Below are positions 35,201-40,770 of a DNA stretch of 64,000 bases, in pieces. A model generated the notes under the pieces. That model was not told the DNA's origin and did not search any database. It saw only the letters and a list, made by a program, of their open reading frames with translations. The DNA is taken from the NCBI GenBank assembly GCA_037783415.1, contig JAZGTN010000009.1, positions 9,424,001-9,488,000 of the forward strand, read 5' to 3'. The position numbers were made by a program, and so were the translations under genes. The stretch comes from Leptasterias polaris. Its lineage: Eukaryota; Echinodermata; Asteroidea; Forcipulatida; Asteriidae. Position 1 is the stretch's first letter. The number at the start of each line of letters is the position of its first letter.

Positions 35201-37338
35201 CCTACACCAAAATTAATGCGTAGGCTATTGGCTGTAACTTTATTCACTATATAAAACTCAATTTCAAAATGTTGTCTTACCGATTTTGTTTTCTTGTTTT
35301 AAAATGTCAATGTTCAAGGCCTACTGGTCTTATACTTTATAGTAATAGGCAATTATAAAATGCAATTTTATACCGCAAGTAGCATAGATCCTTGTCAAAT
35401 GACTGGTGGACTACGCATCACGTGTCGTACTTGTTTTACTTTGTATACTGTTCAGACACTCTACACTTAACTATAGGAGTCCCATATTGATCAATATAGA
35501 ACGATTGGACGTTTTGCAGCTGACTGACCGTCGTTACTCGTTAATAGCGTATGTGGTTTGAGGGCCCAGAGTTATTGATGGACTGCCCATTGTGTGCAGG
35601 TGACTTCTCAATAGCTTCTCTGATGCGACGGTTATATCAATGTTTACCAGGAGCTATGACTCGAGCTTGTTCCCAATGTACGACACGGCTATAGACTAGC
35701 AGAGTATTGACAATGGCAGATTTGTCATAATTCCTCCTCTGCGGTTTTGGGCTGTGAGTTCTTTAATAATACCAATAAGCAAATCAAGAATGCATGAAAA
35801 TGAAAAATGCTGTATTTTTTTCTGAAATCGACCTGTAAAACCTCGCACAAAAATCCCGTGAGACTTTTGTTTGATCTGATAATACTAGAAAGAGGGTTCA
35901 ATCCAACATCGAGGTCAACTTAGCCATCTTCCTCCGTAATTATGTCTTTGTGGCTCTCAAGGCTAAGAATTAGTGGGGCCGGGCCTGGACATGAATACAA
36001 CATTACAATTCCTGTCATCTTGCCTACCGAGCTGACCTAATATAAAAAAGGTTTTTAGGTGGGTTTTTTTTACATTCTGACCTAAATATAGGCCTACTGG
36101 TCTTCTTACAAAAAAAGAATTATAATCTTATTCATAGAAAGTGTTGAGGCAGTTATTTTACACTGAACACCCAAGCACTCATGTTTGTACATTCTTAATT
36201 TATAATTAACTAAAATTTCATTTGTCAATCTTCCTCATAGTTTTGTGCTCACAAACCTACAATGAACATTCAGTGTAATATTTTTTTAAATTCTTTAAGC
36301 TTTATGTTTGTTTTCTGTCATTAATTGATTTATTAAGTTTCATTATAATTAGTTCATTGTTTTTTCACGATTATAATCAAATGTGTTCAACTGGTGAATA
36401 ACGGTTTTGGAACCGTTCAAACAATTTTAAGCCTAAATAAATGTAGATAATGTTCAATAAACTAGCCTGTAACATTTTCATTTAAAATGATGGTTGAGTT
36501 TTTGAGATATATCGTACAAAAGTTGGAGCGGTTATGTCCACGCTGGAAGAATAATCCGTATTAATGTAAAACACAATCTGAGGAATTTTACCTGAGAAAA
36601 AACGTTTCTCAGATTGAAATGTTTTTAAATCGCTCTAAAACCACATGCTTTCTTAGATGGGAAGCGTTTCTCGAAATATTACAGCTGCAGTGCTTCTTAC
36701 CGAGTATGTTTTGTGGTAATTACCAAAAGGCAACTCAATGAAAGGGTAAACTAGTATATTTCACCGTTTGTTCGCTATACTTTTATTTGAACAAAAATTG
36801 TAATGAAATATTAAATCAAGAAAATAGTGTGTATTTTTATATTTTGTTGCATATTTCAAATGAACAGTCAATCAAAAAGTGGGGGGGGGGAGACATCTGA
36901 TATGCTGTCCCCCCCAGTCTAAAAAGTGGGGGGGGGGGGGGACATTCCCCCCCCGTCCCCCACCCATCGACGCCCTTGTAACGTACACAGGAACAAGAAC
37001 TTACGGACAGACACAGGTCAGAAAATAATACTAGAAGTTAGGTTGAAATGCCTTACCCCCGTCCAGTTCCATCTCATCTCCAGACGATAGCCATCCAGAA
37101 TTCCCGGTAAACTATTGATATGATCTAAGGCCGTCTGTGCAAATACTGGTTGAAACTTTAGGGTTGAGCTTCTCTGGAAGGCGAAGAACCCTCCGATGTA
37201 CAGGGGGCAGACGGAGCTTTGCACGGTGCCTGTCTCGTTCTGGCTACCGCTTGGTGCTGATTTCACGGTAACAGACCACAATGCTAATACCATTGAGCAG
37301 ACCGCTGCAAAGCGCACGAGGGACACACGGCCCGGCAT
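14164..37338 (-). CDS. GABBR2-like: GABA-B-type (class C) G-protein-coupled receptor, subunit-2-like; gene span of 16 exons
   Basis: Plasma-membrane class C GPCR. Exons (high to low): 37338-37057, 24913-24773, 23550-23383, 23029-22922, 21844-21779, 21492-21292, 20103-19873, 19543-19480, 18956-18879, 18039-17889, 17119-16987, 16547-16434, 16111-15989, 15567-15390, 14850-14687, 14280-14164. All junctions are GT-AG and all phases agree, giving 773 codons. Residues about 5-30 are a signal peptide, 35-445 the Venus-flytrap domain, 465-730 seven membrane segments, 735-773 the start of a cytoplasmic coiled coil. Diagnostic blocks are FCEVYQSGMYG, IKMSTPSLSNL, KTYRIHAIF and AWETRNICISQLNDSKY, closest to GABBR2. 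The ATG at 37338 is chosen because it is the first ATG after an in-frame stop at 37372-37374. The 3' end is missing, so the true protein is longer. Confidence 0.9.
14687..14850 (-). CDS. GABBR2-like: GABA-B-like receptor exon 15: TM6 and TM7
   Basis: 164 nt. KYIAASVYIVSLTIALTIPT is TM6 and VIPSAAIVMVNTVVLCLNFI is TM7, ending FIPK as in the family's F(V/I)PK. Bounded by CCTTTAG and GTATAA, phase 0 out. Confidence 0.95.
14935..15174. mobile_element. MITE family beta (copy 2), in receptor intron
   Basis: Shares GATTGGGCGCTTTGGGCTAC at its left, the CTAACATGATCCGCCATTTTG block in the centre and an inverted AGCCCAA near the right end with the copies at 9497 and 23128. It lies between exons 14 and 15. 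Confidence 0.6.
15390..15567 (-). CDS. GABBR2-like: GABA-B-like receptor exon 14: extracellular loop 2 and TM5
   Basis: 178 nt. VRYCTSDHAQYF holds the loop-2 cysteine, then TM5 (MALYGVKGVLLTFGLFLAWE) and TRNICISQLND, almost the GABBR2 signature AWETRN...LNDSKY. Bounded by TATGCAG and GTAAGT. A broken copy is on the plus strand at 10067-10249. Confidence 0.95.
15687..15873. mobile_element. GGGCCCAATTTCAT-ended MITE (copy 1)
   Basis: Left end GAGCCCAATTTCATATATAG and right end ATGAAATTGGGCC are inverted. The family occurs again at 25173-25413, 41547-41741 and 52824-52983. Interior sequence varies but often contains GCTTAGCA and TGGTAACC. Confidence 0.65.
15989..16111 (-). CDS. GABBR2-like: GABA-B-like receptor exon 13: TM4
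   Basis: 41 codons, DLPDWKLISGVLMISVIDCV through ETFLEPQ. TM4 is followed by WITLDTTHV, equivalent to W..VDPL in the family. Bounded by CACGTAG and GTAATT. Confidence 0.9.
16434..16547 (-). CDS. GABBR2-like: GABA-B-like receptor exon 12: TM3 and loop 2
   Basis: 38 codons, VERMLVSLGLSLAFGSVFMK then TYRIHAIFTLAVKQFKQI. K(T/I)(W/Y)R(V/I)HAIF is the conserved end of TM3 in GABBR2. Bounded by TTACAG and GTAAGA, phase 0. Confidence 0.93.
16704..16962. mobile_element. MITE family gamma (TTACGGGAAAGCTCC ends), copy 1
   Basis: TACGGGAAAGCTCCATTAAA at the left and GATGGAGCTTTCCCT at the right form the terminal inverted repeats. The interior block AACACCTGTTAT..CATGTAATTCC is shared with copies at 47968, 55321, 56240 and 59662. 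Confidence 0.7.
16987..17119 (-). CDS. GABBR2-like: GABA-B-like receptor exon 11: loop 1 and TM2
   Basis: 133 nt. AIKMSTPSLSNLTVVGCLLL is a hallmark of GABA-B receptors (IKMSSP..NNL). TM2 runs to about FASGWD. The cysteine in VIKCH is the TM3-top cysteine that pairs with the second extracellular loop. Bounded by AACTTAG and GTATGT. Confidence 0.93.
17889..18039 (-). CDS. GABBR2-like: GABA-B-like receptor exon 10: TM1
   Basis: 151 nt, phase 1 to phase 2. DHVPVDGITRRTVIHEISP leads into TM1, ARITLFALASLGSVIGLTFL, then the basic first loop DIKYKHKR. Bounded by TTTCCAG and GTATGC. Confidence 0.9.
18146..18516 (-). mobile_element. TTAA-flanked MITE, family alpha (second complete copy)
   Basis: Reverse orientation relative to 1991-2351. 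It begins TTAAAGGCACGGAACACG and ends ACGTGTACAGTGCCTTTAA, with interior blocks such as CAGAGGGAGTCGTTTCTCAC in common. It lies between receptor exons 9 and 10. Confidence 0.8.
18879..18956 (-). CDS. GABBR2-like: GABA-B-like receptor exon 9: pre-membrane linker
   Basis: 78 nt, phase 1 in and out, reading VSLETTMIYQVKTKDIVTVS then EPIWLG, between TTTACAG and GTAAGA. It fills the stretch between the last flytrap strand and TM1. Weak similarity by itself, but phase and splice signals fit exactly. Confidence 0.75.
19480..19543 (-). CDS. GABBR2-like: GABA-B-like receptor exon 8: end of flytrap domain
   Basis: 64 nt, codons 400-421, GRFLIENGSRQTESVYIEQA, between TTTCCAG and GTATTG, ending in phase 1. 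It corresponds to the G.V.F..G.R.......Q segment of GABA-B receptors. Confidence 0.85.
19640..19780. repeat. Short palindromic repeat tract (TTTCGNGNGCACGAAA)
   Basis: TTTCGAGCGCACGAA, TTTCGTGTGCAC, TTTCGAGTGCACGAAA and TTTCGTGAGCAC follow one another with AT-rich spacers, each related to the same palindrome. No coding role is seen. Confidence 0.6.
19873..20103 (-). CDS. GABBR2-like: GABA-B-like receptor exon 7: flytrap domain, alternative 3-nt acceptor possible
   Basis: Codons 323-399 if the acceptor is CTAAAG. Includes YTYDVTIAIALALNG (family YAYDGIW..A.AL) and LEDFSYSDEEMAKVILKNAD (family LQDFNYTD..L..IILNAM). The acceptor region reads AAGAAG, so use of the second AG would drop one lysine codon and move the edge to 20100. 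Donor GTAAAC. Confidence 0.9.
20712..20990 (-). repeat. Retroposon 3' end with (ATT)n tail
   Basis: GGATAATAATAATAAACTGC then TTGTATAGCGCATATC and TATGCGCTTTAAAGG form the tail and GCGC hairpin typical of short LINE/SINE 3' ends here (see also 28040-28130, 31898-32159, 40771-40830 and 58985-59050). Read on the minus strand, the tail lies at the low-coordinate end. A SINE-like fragment (GTTGCAGGTTCAAGTCCTAC, 20981-21000) lies next to it. Confidence 0.5.
21292..21492 (-). CDS. GABBR2-like: GABA-B-like receptor exon 6: flytrap lobe 2
   Basis: Codons 256-322. VYQSGMYGPKYVWIAPFWA is a strong family signature (MYG.KY.WI.P.W). EPCTQEQV supplies the partner cysteine to FCE in exon 5. Bounded by GCAACAG and GTGAGA, phase 0. 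Confidence 0.92.
21779..21844 (-). CDS. GABBR2-like: GABA-B-like receptor exon 5: flytrap lobe 2, small exon
   Basis: Codons 234-255, RQDARIIFVGFYQFVTLKLF then CE, between TTTCAG and GTAAAA. It matches the conserved DARII...FY....KVFC segment. The cysteine near its end is one half of the second lobe-2 disulphide pair; the partner is in exon 6. Confidence 0.88.
22110..22880. repeat. (CGTACT)n-type degenerate minisatellite
   Basis: CTCGTACTTGCACTCGTACT and variants fill most of the segment, mostly as hexamer multiples, with a strong inverted repeat at about 22396-22450 (ATTACGAGGAGAGTAAGAG against CTCTTACTCTCCTCGTAAT). Long peptides in several frames come from the repeat period, not from a gene. 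Confidence 0.8.
22922..23029 (-). CDS. GABBR2-like: GABA-B-like receptor exon 4: flytrap lobe 2
   Basis: Codons 198-233, YMTTLQSVLEANDIQVLL through GIHLQNLR, between CTGCAG and GTAAGC, phase 0 at both ends. It aligns with the ligand-domain helix and strand following the WGWKK motif. Confidence 0.88.
23128..23370 (+). mobile_element. TTAA-flanked MITE, family beta (copy 3)
   Basis: Starts TTAAAGGAACACGTTGCC at the left; the interior GATTTGGGCGCTTTGGGCGA and ACTAACACGGTCTGCCATTT matches the other two copies. The right end seems truncated, running nearly into receptor exon 3. Confidence 0.65.
23383..23550 (-). CDS. GABBR2-like: GABA-B-like receptor exon 3: flytrap lobe 1 and hinge
   Basis: Codons 142-197, VGLATRVMLSDRSVYPYTVR through EDGSSFRE, bounded by AATGCAG and GTAAGT. 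SDRSVYPYTVR and KKMGWKRIAFIYED match the family pattern SNR..FP.FFR and ..WGWKK. The serine-rich YGSSSP segment that contacts ligand in GABBR1 is replaced by VGLATRV. Confidence 0.9.
23770..24010. repeat. Tandem-like AAATATTTACGTRAATAN repeat
   Basis: ATTTACGTAAGTATTTACG-like units with AAATATT recur at irregular 40-50 bp spacing (23771, 23819, 23863, 23910, 23955, 23982). It is a degenerate, partly palindromic repeat tract in a receptor intron. Confidence 0.55.
24139..24718. mobile_element. Inverted-repeat element rich in GACGTC
   Basis: ATCCCACACA at the left end is matched by TGTGTGGGAT at the right end; next to the ends are ACGTCGACCTGACG and CGTCAGACGAAACG-type sequences. The interior repeats AACGTCAA/TTGACGTC motifs many times in both orientations, so the whole 580 bp could fold back. 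No coding frame. It sits 55 bp below receptor exon 2. Confidence 0.6.
24773..24913 (-). CDS. GABBR2-like: GABA-B-like receptor exon 2: flytrap lobe 1
   Basis: Codons 95-141, FDNAQGALRILYNLVYSG through ARFNIVQ, bounded by ATACACAG and GTAGGT, phase 0 at both ends. The block aligns with the region of GABA-B receptors that usually has one cysteine at each side (KC..G.A and PGCSS); both are absent here (FDN and LGPS). Confidence 0.85.
25173..25413. mobile_element. GGGCCCAATTTCAT-ended MITE (copy 2)
   Basis: GGGCCCAATTTCAAAGCGCTGC at the left and AGCAGCTCTATGAAATTGGG-CCC at the right give inverted ends. In receptor intron 1, 260 bp above exon 2. Confidence 0.7.
27310..27482. mobile_element. TA-flanked MITE (copy 1), inserted in the left arm
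   Basis: TAGACCTTATGCAT at the left and ATGCATAAGGTCTA at the right are exact inverted ends, flanked by TA as in Tc1/mariner elements. Almost the same element lies at 60698-60873. The right arm of the inverted repeat lacks it at the matching place (CAGGAATTGTAATG near 36005), so it arrived after the arms were copied. Confidence 0.85.
28040..28133 (-). repeat. Retroposon 3' tail fragment
   Basis: AATGTAAAGCGCATTGAGGC and AAAACGCGCTTTATAATTAA followed by ATTATTATTATTAA show the GCGC-hairpin plus (ATT)n tail seen in the LINE/SINE tails of this window. It is absent from the matching position in the right arm of the inverted repeat. Confidence 0.5.
28393..29559. other. Receptor intron 1 sequence, no gene seen
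   Basis: Between the left arm and the next foldback element. A few short open frames are present on both strands but none has splice signals and family features that I can defend. Confidence 0.4.
29560..30100. mobile_element. Long foldback element with GC-rich ends
   Basis: GGGTGCGTTCGATTAGCTTC at 29560 is matched by GAAGCTAATCGAACGCACCC ending at 30100, and the match continues inward through CCCGGGTCGACCC. A second inverted copy of the AGCTAATCGAACGC motif is inside (29626-29639), and GCCCCAAGTG/CACTTGGGGC (about 29969-30007) makes a further hairpin. TAT lies on both outer sides, suggesting a 3-bp duplication. Non-coding. Confidence 0.75.
31122..31892 (-). pseudogene. C-terminal part of a transposon-type protein with CXC zinc motif (split by insertion)
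   Basis: About 255 codons read through from the insertion edge near 31892 (frame LAVWASTLLLPRITLHMTAG) to TGA at 31122. GLHPFTGCDTISCFKGKGK is a signature I know from repeated, transposon-associated proteins in many invertebrate genomes. The tail has HCNCKKTTCNSNLCSCKKSG then CTDLCRCTDCCN, a tesmin/TSO1-like cysteine pattern, and an acidic D/S-rich end. It continues the frame of the upstream part at 32160-33544. Function is not established. Confidence 0.75.
31898..32159 (+). mobile_element. Short retroposon insertion with 7-bp target duplication
   Basis: A 262-bp block ends in GCGCTGTAGAAATACAG-TTTATTATTATT, an (ATT)n tail with the GCGC hairpin (AAGCGCCATGAGC..GTGCGCT) typical of LINE-type 3' ends. 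ATAAGTA is found at 31891-31897 and 32160-32166, a 7-bp target duplication. The insertion cuts the transposon-type gene between codons for ..VDTDVLI and ..LAVWAS. Confidence 0.88.
32160..33544 (-). pseudogene. N-terminal part of a transposon-type protein with PIN-like motifs (split by insertion)
   Basis: Open from an ATG at 33544 (MKALPSTHPLIHAQMIDGEF) to the insertion edge; the frame is also open about 20 codons further up, so the true start may be earlier. Near the end, HEEADTRVFLHAAHAAHA and RTVDTDVLI resemble acidic active-site blocks of PIN/5'-nuclease folds. ESG motif-like QRWILSHPARA and TFNRDSKTKGGMTG are typical of the same invertebrate transposon-associated family. Apart from the insertion, no stop or frameshift interrupts it, so loss is recent. 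I do not know the family's proper name or reaction. Confidence 0.75.
33780..33965 (-). other. Exon-like open segment of unknown origin
   Basis: On the minus strand an open stretch reads PAASVFATVTLDNNGM..., then GQSFQSYPVSFEFNLQSSTN and MELNTFNSDGSPLCG, ending at GGTGTAG then GTGAGT, a good donor. Composition looks like a secreted or cell-surface protein. It is not part of the GABA-B receptor (exon 1 joins exon 2 in phase without it). It may be the 5' exon of the transposon gene at 33544 or a captured host exon. Confidence 0.35.
34380..34485 (+). repeat. Retroposon 3' end with (TTGAT)n tail
   Basis: ACTGTGGAAATAAATGTTGA then TTGATTTGATTTGATTTTG combines an AATAAA signal with a short tandem tail, as at the ends of non-LTR retroposons. 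A reversed relative (CAATCAACATTTATTTCCA) is at 58104-58122. Confidence 0.5.
34914..35007 (+). other. Exon-like segment of unknown origin, plus strand
   Basis: After TTTTCATTGTCCAG the frame GQVLDLGRKSDVQEEYRMID then QALWFAKHCN ends at AAC followed by GTGAGT. Length, splice signals and composition are exon-like, but no family is recognised and no partner exon was found. Confidence 0.25.
35343..36757 (-). repeat. Right arm of the large inverted repeat
   Basis: Reverse complement of 26508-28392 without the 173-bp MITE. Read on the minus strand, about 35740-35560 gives short open blocks DKSAIVNTLLVYSRVVHWEQ and NRRIREAIEKS; this K-S-A-I....W....R.IREAIE pattern is like the C-terminal region of Penelope-like or similar retroelements, so the arm includes a decayed retroelement end. 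The outer 380 bp resembles a TTAA-type MITE. Confidence 0.8.
36877..36978 (+). repeat. G-rich interspersed repeat end (second copy)
   Basis: Matches the order of motifs at 8940-9062 (AAAAAGTGGGGG, then CCCCGTCCCCCACCCATCGA). It sits 80 bp below receptor exon 1, inside intron 1. Confidence 0.55.
37057..37338 (-). CDS. GABBR2-like: GABA-B-like receptor exon 1: signal peptide and start of flytrap lobe 1
   Basis: Codons 1-94. MPGRVSLVRF is followed by the hydrophobic stretch AAVCSMVLALWSV, a signal peptide, then a short linker and the first strand of the flytrap domain (CPLYIGGFFAF) with DHINSLPGILDGYRLEM, the usual class C pattern. It ends phase 0 at GTAAGG. The 12-kb intron that follows is packed with mobile elements. 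Confidence 0.85.
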
Positions 37339-37371
37339 CGCTTCTAAAGCTAACGATCGAACTGATGCCAA

Positions 37372-38310
37372 TCATTCAACCTGTGGTAGTCGTCACTAAC
37401 ATGTGAATATATCTCATTTTATTAAAAACTAATCACAGATAGGCAAAACCATTTATTACCTTCAAGATTGCAAAACCGAAGTAATTGTTAAGTTTGCGTA
37501 GAAAACAATGACCATACTTAATAGGACGAAATTGGCAACTTTTCGTGGGGAATAACACTTCCGGGTTGATTTTGACAATCAACTCTTCGGAGTAAACTTA
37601 AACTCCACACACAAAACCTGAAAGCACCCCTGTATTTTCAAATGGATGATCTTTGAAATAATTAAGCCTTTTAGAAACGCGAAGATGCTTAACACGAGGC
37701 CCCGTCTGCAATGTAAAAACAAAAAATCCCGCATGCCAGAAACCCACGGTTTCAAAATTGCCGATGGAGCCAAACTATGTTTCGAAACATTAATGGGTTT
37801 TTCATTTTATTACGGAAAACCAGCCGAGACATAAAGAAAACCTTGGCCTACATTGTAGCATTACATTCTCTCCAGGAAAATGAATGGTAGGCCTACATTT
37901 AGAAAAAGTAATGTGCGTCTTGTAGACCTACCATTTCATTATTTCATTCAATATTAATTTTTTTGAATTTCCTTTACTTTCCTTTCCTTTTAAAACCTTG
38001 GTAGTGTTTTTGTTTTGCTTCGTCTGTCATAGTCTGCGTTGTCTTCTGCCCCCATTTTAGTCTAGCAAAGTTACGGGAAGACAATAACCCAAACCCGTTC
38101 TCTTGTCTGGATTATTCTTATGTACCTACATTTCAGTGGTTTTTAATAATTATGTTGTTTGCTGAAATGATTCAATAAAACAAAACTAATAAGATCTTGG
38201 CAGAATACTTCATCTGAAGCACTACACATTTTCATTAAAACATAATTATGAGTGATGTACGGAAGCATTAATGAGGGAGATTTAGAGAGGAGAAAAAAAA
38301 AAAACCGTCA
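37372..38310. other. Upstream flank of the receptor gene; promoter not resolved
   Basis: This is where the receptor's 5' UTR and promoter should lie (minus-strand gene). An in-frame stop directly precedes the reading frame at 37372-37374. No clear TATA box or CpG-rich stretch was seen; the rest is AT-rich. Confidence 0.4.
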
Positions 38311-38324
38311 TGATTGTGAAATAT

Positions 38325-38750
38325 ACCCTAATTATGACACATCCGCTAATTACGACATATCCCCTTATTATGACATATCCGCTAAATTATACATATCCCC
38401 TCATTATGACATATCCCCTAATTATGACATATCCCCTAATTATGACATGTCCCCTAATTATGACATATCCGCTAAATTATACATATCCCCTAATTATGAC
38501 ATATTCCCTAATTGTGACATATCCCCTAATTATGACACATCCGCTAATTATGACATATCCCCTTATTATGACATATCCGCTAAATTATACATATCCCCTA
38601 ATTATGACATATCCCCTAATTATGACATATCCGCTAATTATGACATGTCCCCTAATTATGACACCTCATATTTATGACACATCCCCTAATTATGACTTTA
38701 TCTCATATATGACATATCCCATAATCATGACGTATTTTTCATAATCATAA
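38325..38750. repeat. 18-bp AT-rich satellite (CTAATTATGACATATCCC)n
   Basis: Over 20 head-to-tail units with small variants (CGCTAAATTATACATATCCC, CCTTATTATGACATATCC). Two plus-strand frames are open across it because 18 is a multiple of three, giving YDISPN-type and PLIMTY-type repeats; these are not genes. It decays into GACTTTATCTCATATATGAC at the right. Confidence 0.92.
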
Positions 38751-38867
38751 ATCAGCCCAAGTCATAATTATGACTTGTGCCAATTAAGCATGAGATATAC
38801 TTGTAACAATATAAAATGAGATGCAAATCACAGTATGGATTTGTTTTCTTTCTATCTCTCTCAATGT

Positions 38868-39270
38868 CTCTCAAGGCATACCTTTGTTTTTTGGAACCGT
38901 TCGATTGTTTTAATCCTATATAAATGTAGATATATTTTAAGAAAACTGACCTGTGAATATTTCATTTCAAAAGGTGGTAGCGTTTTTGAGATATCGCCGA
39001 AAATCTAGAGCGAGTATGTCCACGCAAGAAAAATAATCCCTAAAAGCAATACACAATCTGAGAAACGTTTCTGGCAGAAACGCTTCTCAGATTCAAATTT
39101 TGGGACATAAAAACTTATAAATGTGTACATAACCACATTTCTTCGCATTGAAATGTTTCTCATAATGCTTTATACTATTGAAAGCTTCTGAAGGCTTCTA
39201 CACAATACGTTTTTAATGCCAATAATTTTAAGATTGATTCCAAAATGTAAAACTTCCCTTTAATGCACCT
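38868..39270 (-). mobile_element. Diverged TTAA-MITE relative
   Basis: Shares TTTTTGAGATATCG, GAGCGAGTATGTCCACGCA, ACAATCTGAGAAACGTTTCT and ATAATGCTTTATACTATT with 51831-52218 and with the outer ends of the large inverted repeat. Ends are decayed. Confidence 0.6.
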
Positions 39271-39313
39271 TCCATGATGACTTGTGTAGATGATATAATA
39301 GTCGCAATCACAA

Positions 39314-39711
39314 TAGACTGTGCAAGTCTCGCGCGTGTCGGAGCGAGAAAACACGTCAAGAGAAGAACATATTTTTTTCAGAAATCAATTACAGCGTCTG
39401 GTGATTATCATCGCGCGACCAAAACAAATTTGGTGATCGGAGGTGGGCACAAATTCTTAATTTTTTGCAAGTAACCGGAAGCAGAGGTCAAGTTTAATTC
39501 TTGGGCTTTCTTCGTTGCATTGTGTTGAATTGATTTTACTTTCATATTTTTTATCACTTAGTACTACATTCCCAATAACATATTTAATTTTCATGGTCAT
39601 AAAGTACGTTAAACTAAAATTATAGACGAAACAAAATCTTGCCAACGTAACATATGGTTGGGACCACGATGGTCCCGGAAGTTCGCTTACGCGCGAGACT
39701 TGCACAGTCTA
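39314..39711. mobile_element. TA-flanked inverted-repeat element
   Basis: TAGACTGTGCAAGTCTCGCG at the left is matched by CGCGAGACTTGCACAGTCTA at the right, with TA ends as for Tc1/mariner-type elements. Two more right ends, at 40127 and 40611, and a duplicated 310-bp body (39417-39711 and 40297-40611) show several rounds of copying here. Confidence 0.75.
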
Positions 39712-40051
39712 TTGTCAGACGCTAAGCCTTTTCATTTCAGTCTACGGTTGTCGAGGCGTCAGCGTCCTCTTTAAACTGCGTCACACGATGATTCTACGCC
39801 CGTGCGATCATCGCGCGTCTGCGTTTAAACCTGCTTTAGTGGTTGCACGTATTCAGGCATGGATTTACAAAAGGGTTTCCTAAAAAGTTCAGATCAAATA
39901 AGCATCCTTGTCCCAGAGTTTTTAGTTTGTTTCAACAAAAACTAACAAATGATTAATGTGTTTATTATGAAAGCTAAAACTCATTTTATACAAATTGTAA
40001 TGAGTATTTTTGTTGGTCAGATTTTTTCATAGATCTAATTTAAAAACAATG

Positions 40052-40127
40052 ATTTGATTTCAGAAAAAATATGTTCTTCACTTGACGTGTTTTCTCGCTC
40101 CGATACGCGCGAGACTTGCACAGTCTA
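40052..40127. mobile_element. Second end of the TAGACTGTGCAAG element
   Basis: ATATGTTCTTCACTTGACG then TTTTCTCGCTCCGATACGCG and CGAGACTTGCACAGTCTA is the reverse complement of 39314-39390. With it, 39314-40127 could itself be a long foldback element. Confidence 0.65.
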
Positions 40128-40130
40128 TAC

Positions 40131-40288
40131 ACCGATCCATTAAGCCACGCCCATTTCTCATTGACCAATCACAACCGCGAAATCTGATCACCATTTGAGC
40201 CGTTTGGTGATCTTTGCACTAATGTTGATCGGGTTTCGTGGCTGTGATAGGTCAACTCGTAAGGAGGCGGGGCTTAATGGATCGATCT
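40131..40288. mobile_element. Small inverted-repeat element (ATCCATTAAGCC ends)
   Basis: CGATCCATTAAGCCACGCCC at the left pairs with GGCGGGGCTTAATGGATCG at the right. It lies directly against the neighbouring TAGACTGTGCAAG element ends. Non-coding. Confidence 0.7.
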
Positions 40289-40296
40289 ATTACAGC

Positions 40297-40611
40297 GACC
40301 AAAACAATTGGTGATCGGAGGTGGGCACAAATTCTTAATTTTTTGCAAGTAACCGGAAGCAGAGGTCAAGTTTAATTCTTGGGGTTTCTTCGTTGTATTG
40401 TTGAATTGATTTTACTTTCATATTTTTCATCACTTAGTATTACATTCCCAACTTAGTATTACATTCCCAACAGCATATTTATTTTTCATGGTCATAAAGT
40501 ACGTTAAACTAAAATAATAGACAAAACAAAATCTTGCCAACGTAAAAATCCATATGGTTGGGACCACAATGGTCCCGGAAGTTCGCTTACGCGCGAGACT
40601 TGCACAGTCTA
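40297..40611. repeat. Direct duplicate of 39417-39711
   Basis: From GACCAAAACAATTGGTGATC through TTGGGACCACAATGGTCCCG to CTTGCACAGTCTA the sequence nearly repeats 39417-39711. A small internal tandem gain (ACTTAGTATTACATTCCCA twice) distinguishes this copy. Confidence 0.85.
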
Positions 40612-40770
40612 TTCACTGTGTCTTATGCTTTGTAAAAATCTGTCATATCATATCATTATTGCCCTTGCTTGTAATGTTTTTCTTTTTATTCATTTTGCTA
40701 TATAGGCCTATTCATCTATTTTCTATTTCACTATTGTTAGTTTATGTAGGTGTAGGCCTATGCAAATATA

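Noticed and set aside
37339..37371. Start of the receptor at 37371
   Set aside because: That codon is TTG; the first ATG after the in-frame stop is at 37338 and directly precedes the signal peptide.
38252..38744. Two overlapping plus-strand frames of about 140 codons with YDISPN and PLIMTY repeats
   Set aside because: Produced by an 18-bp satellite whose period is a multiple of three; no start context, splice signal or family.
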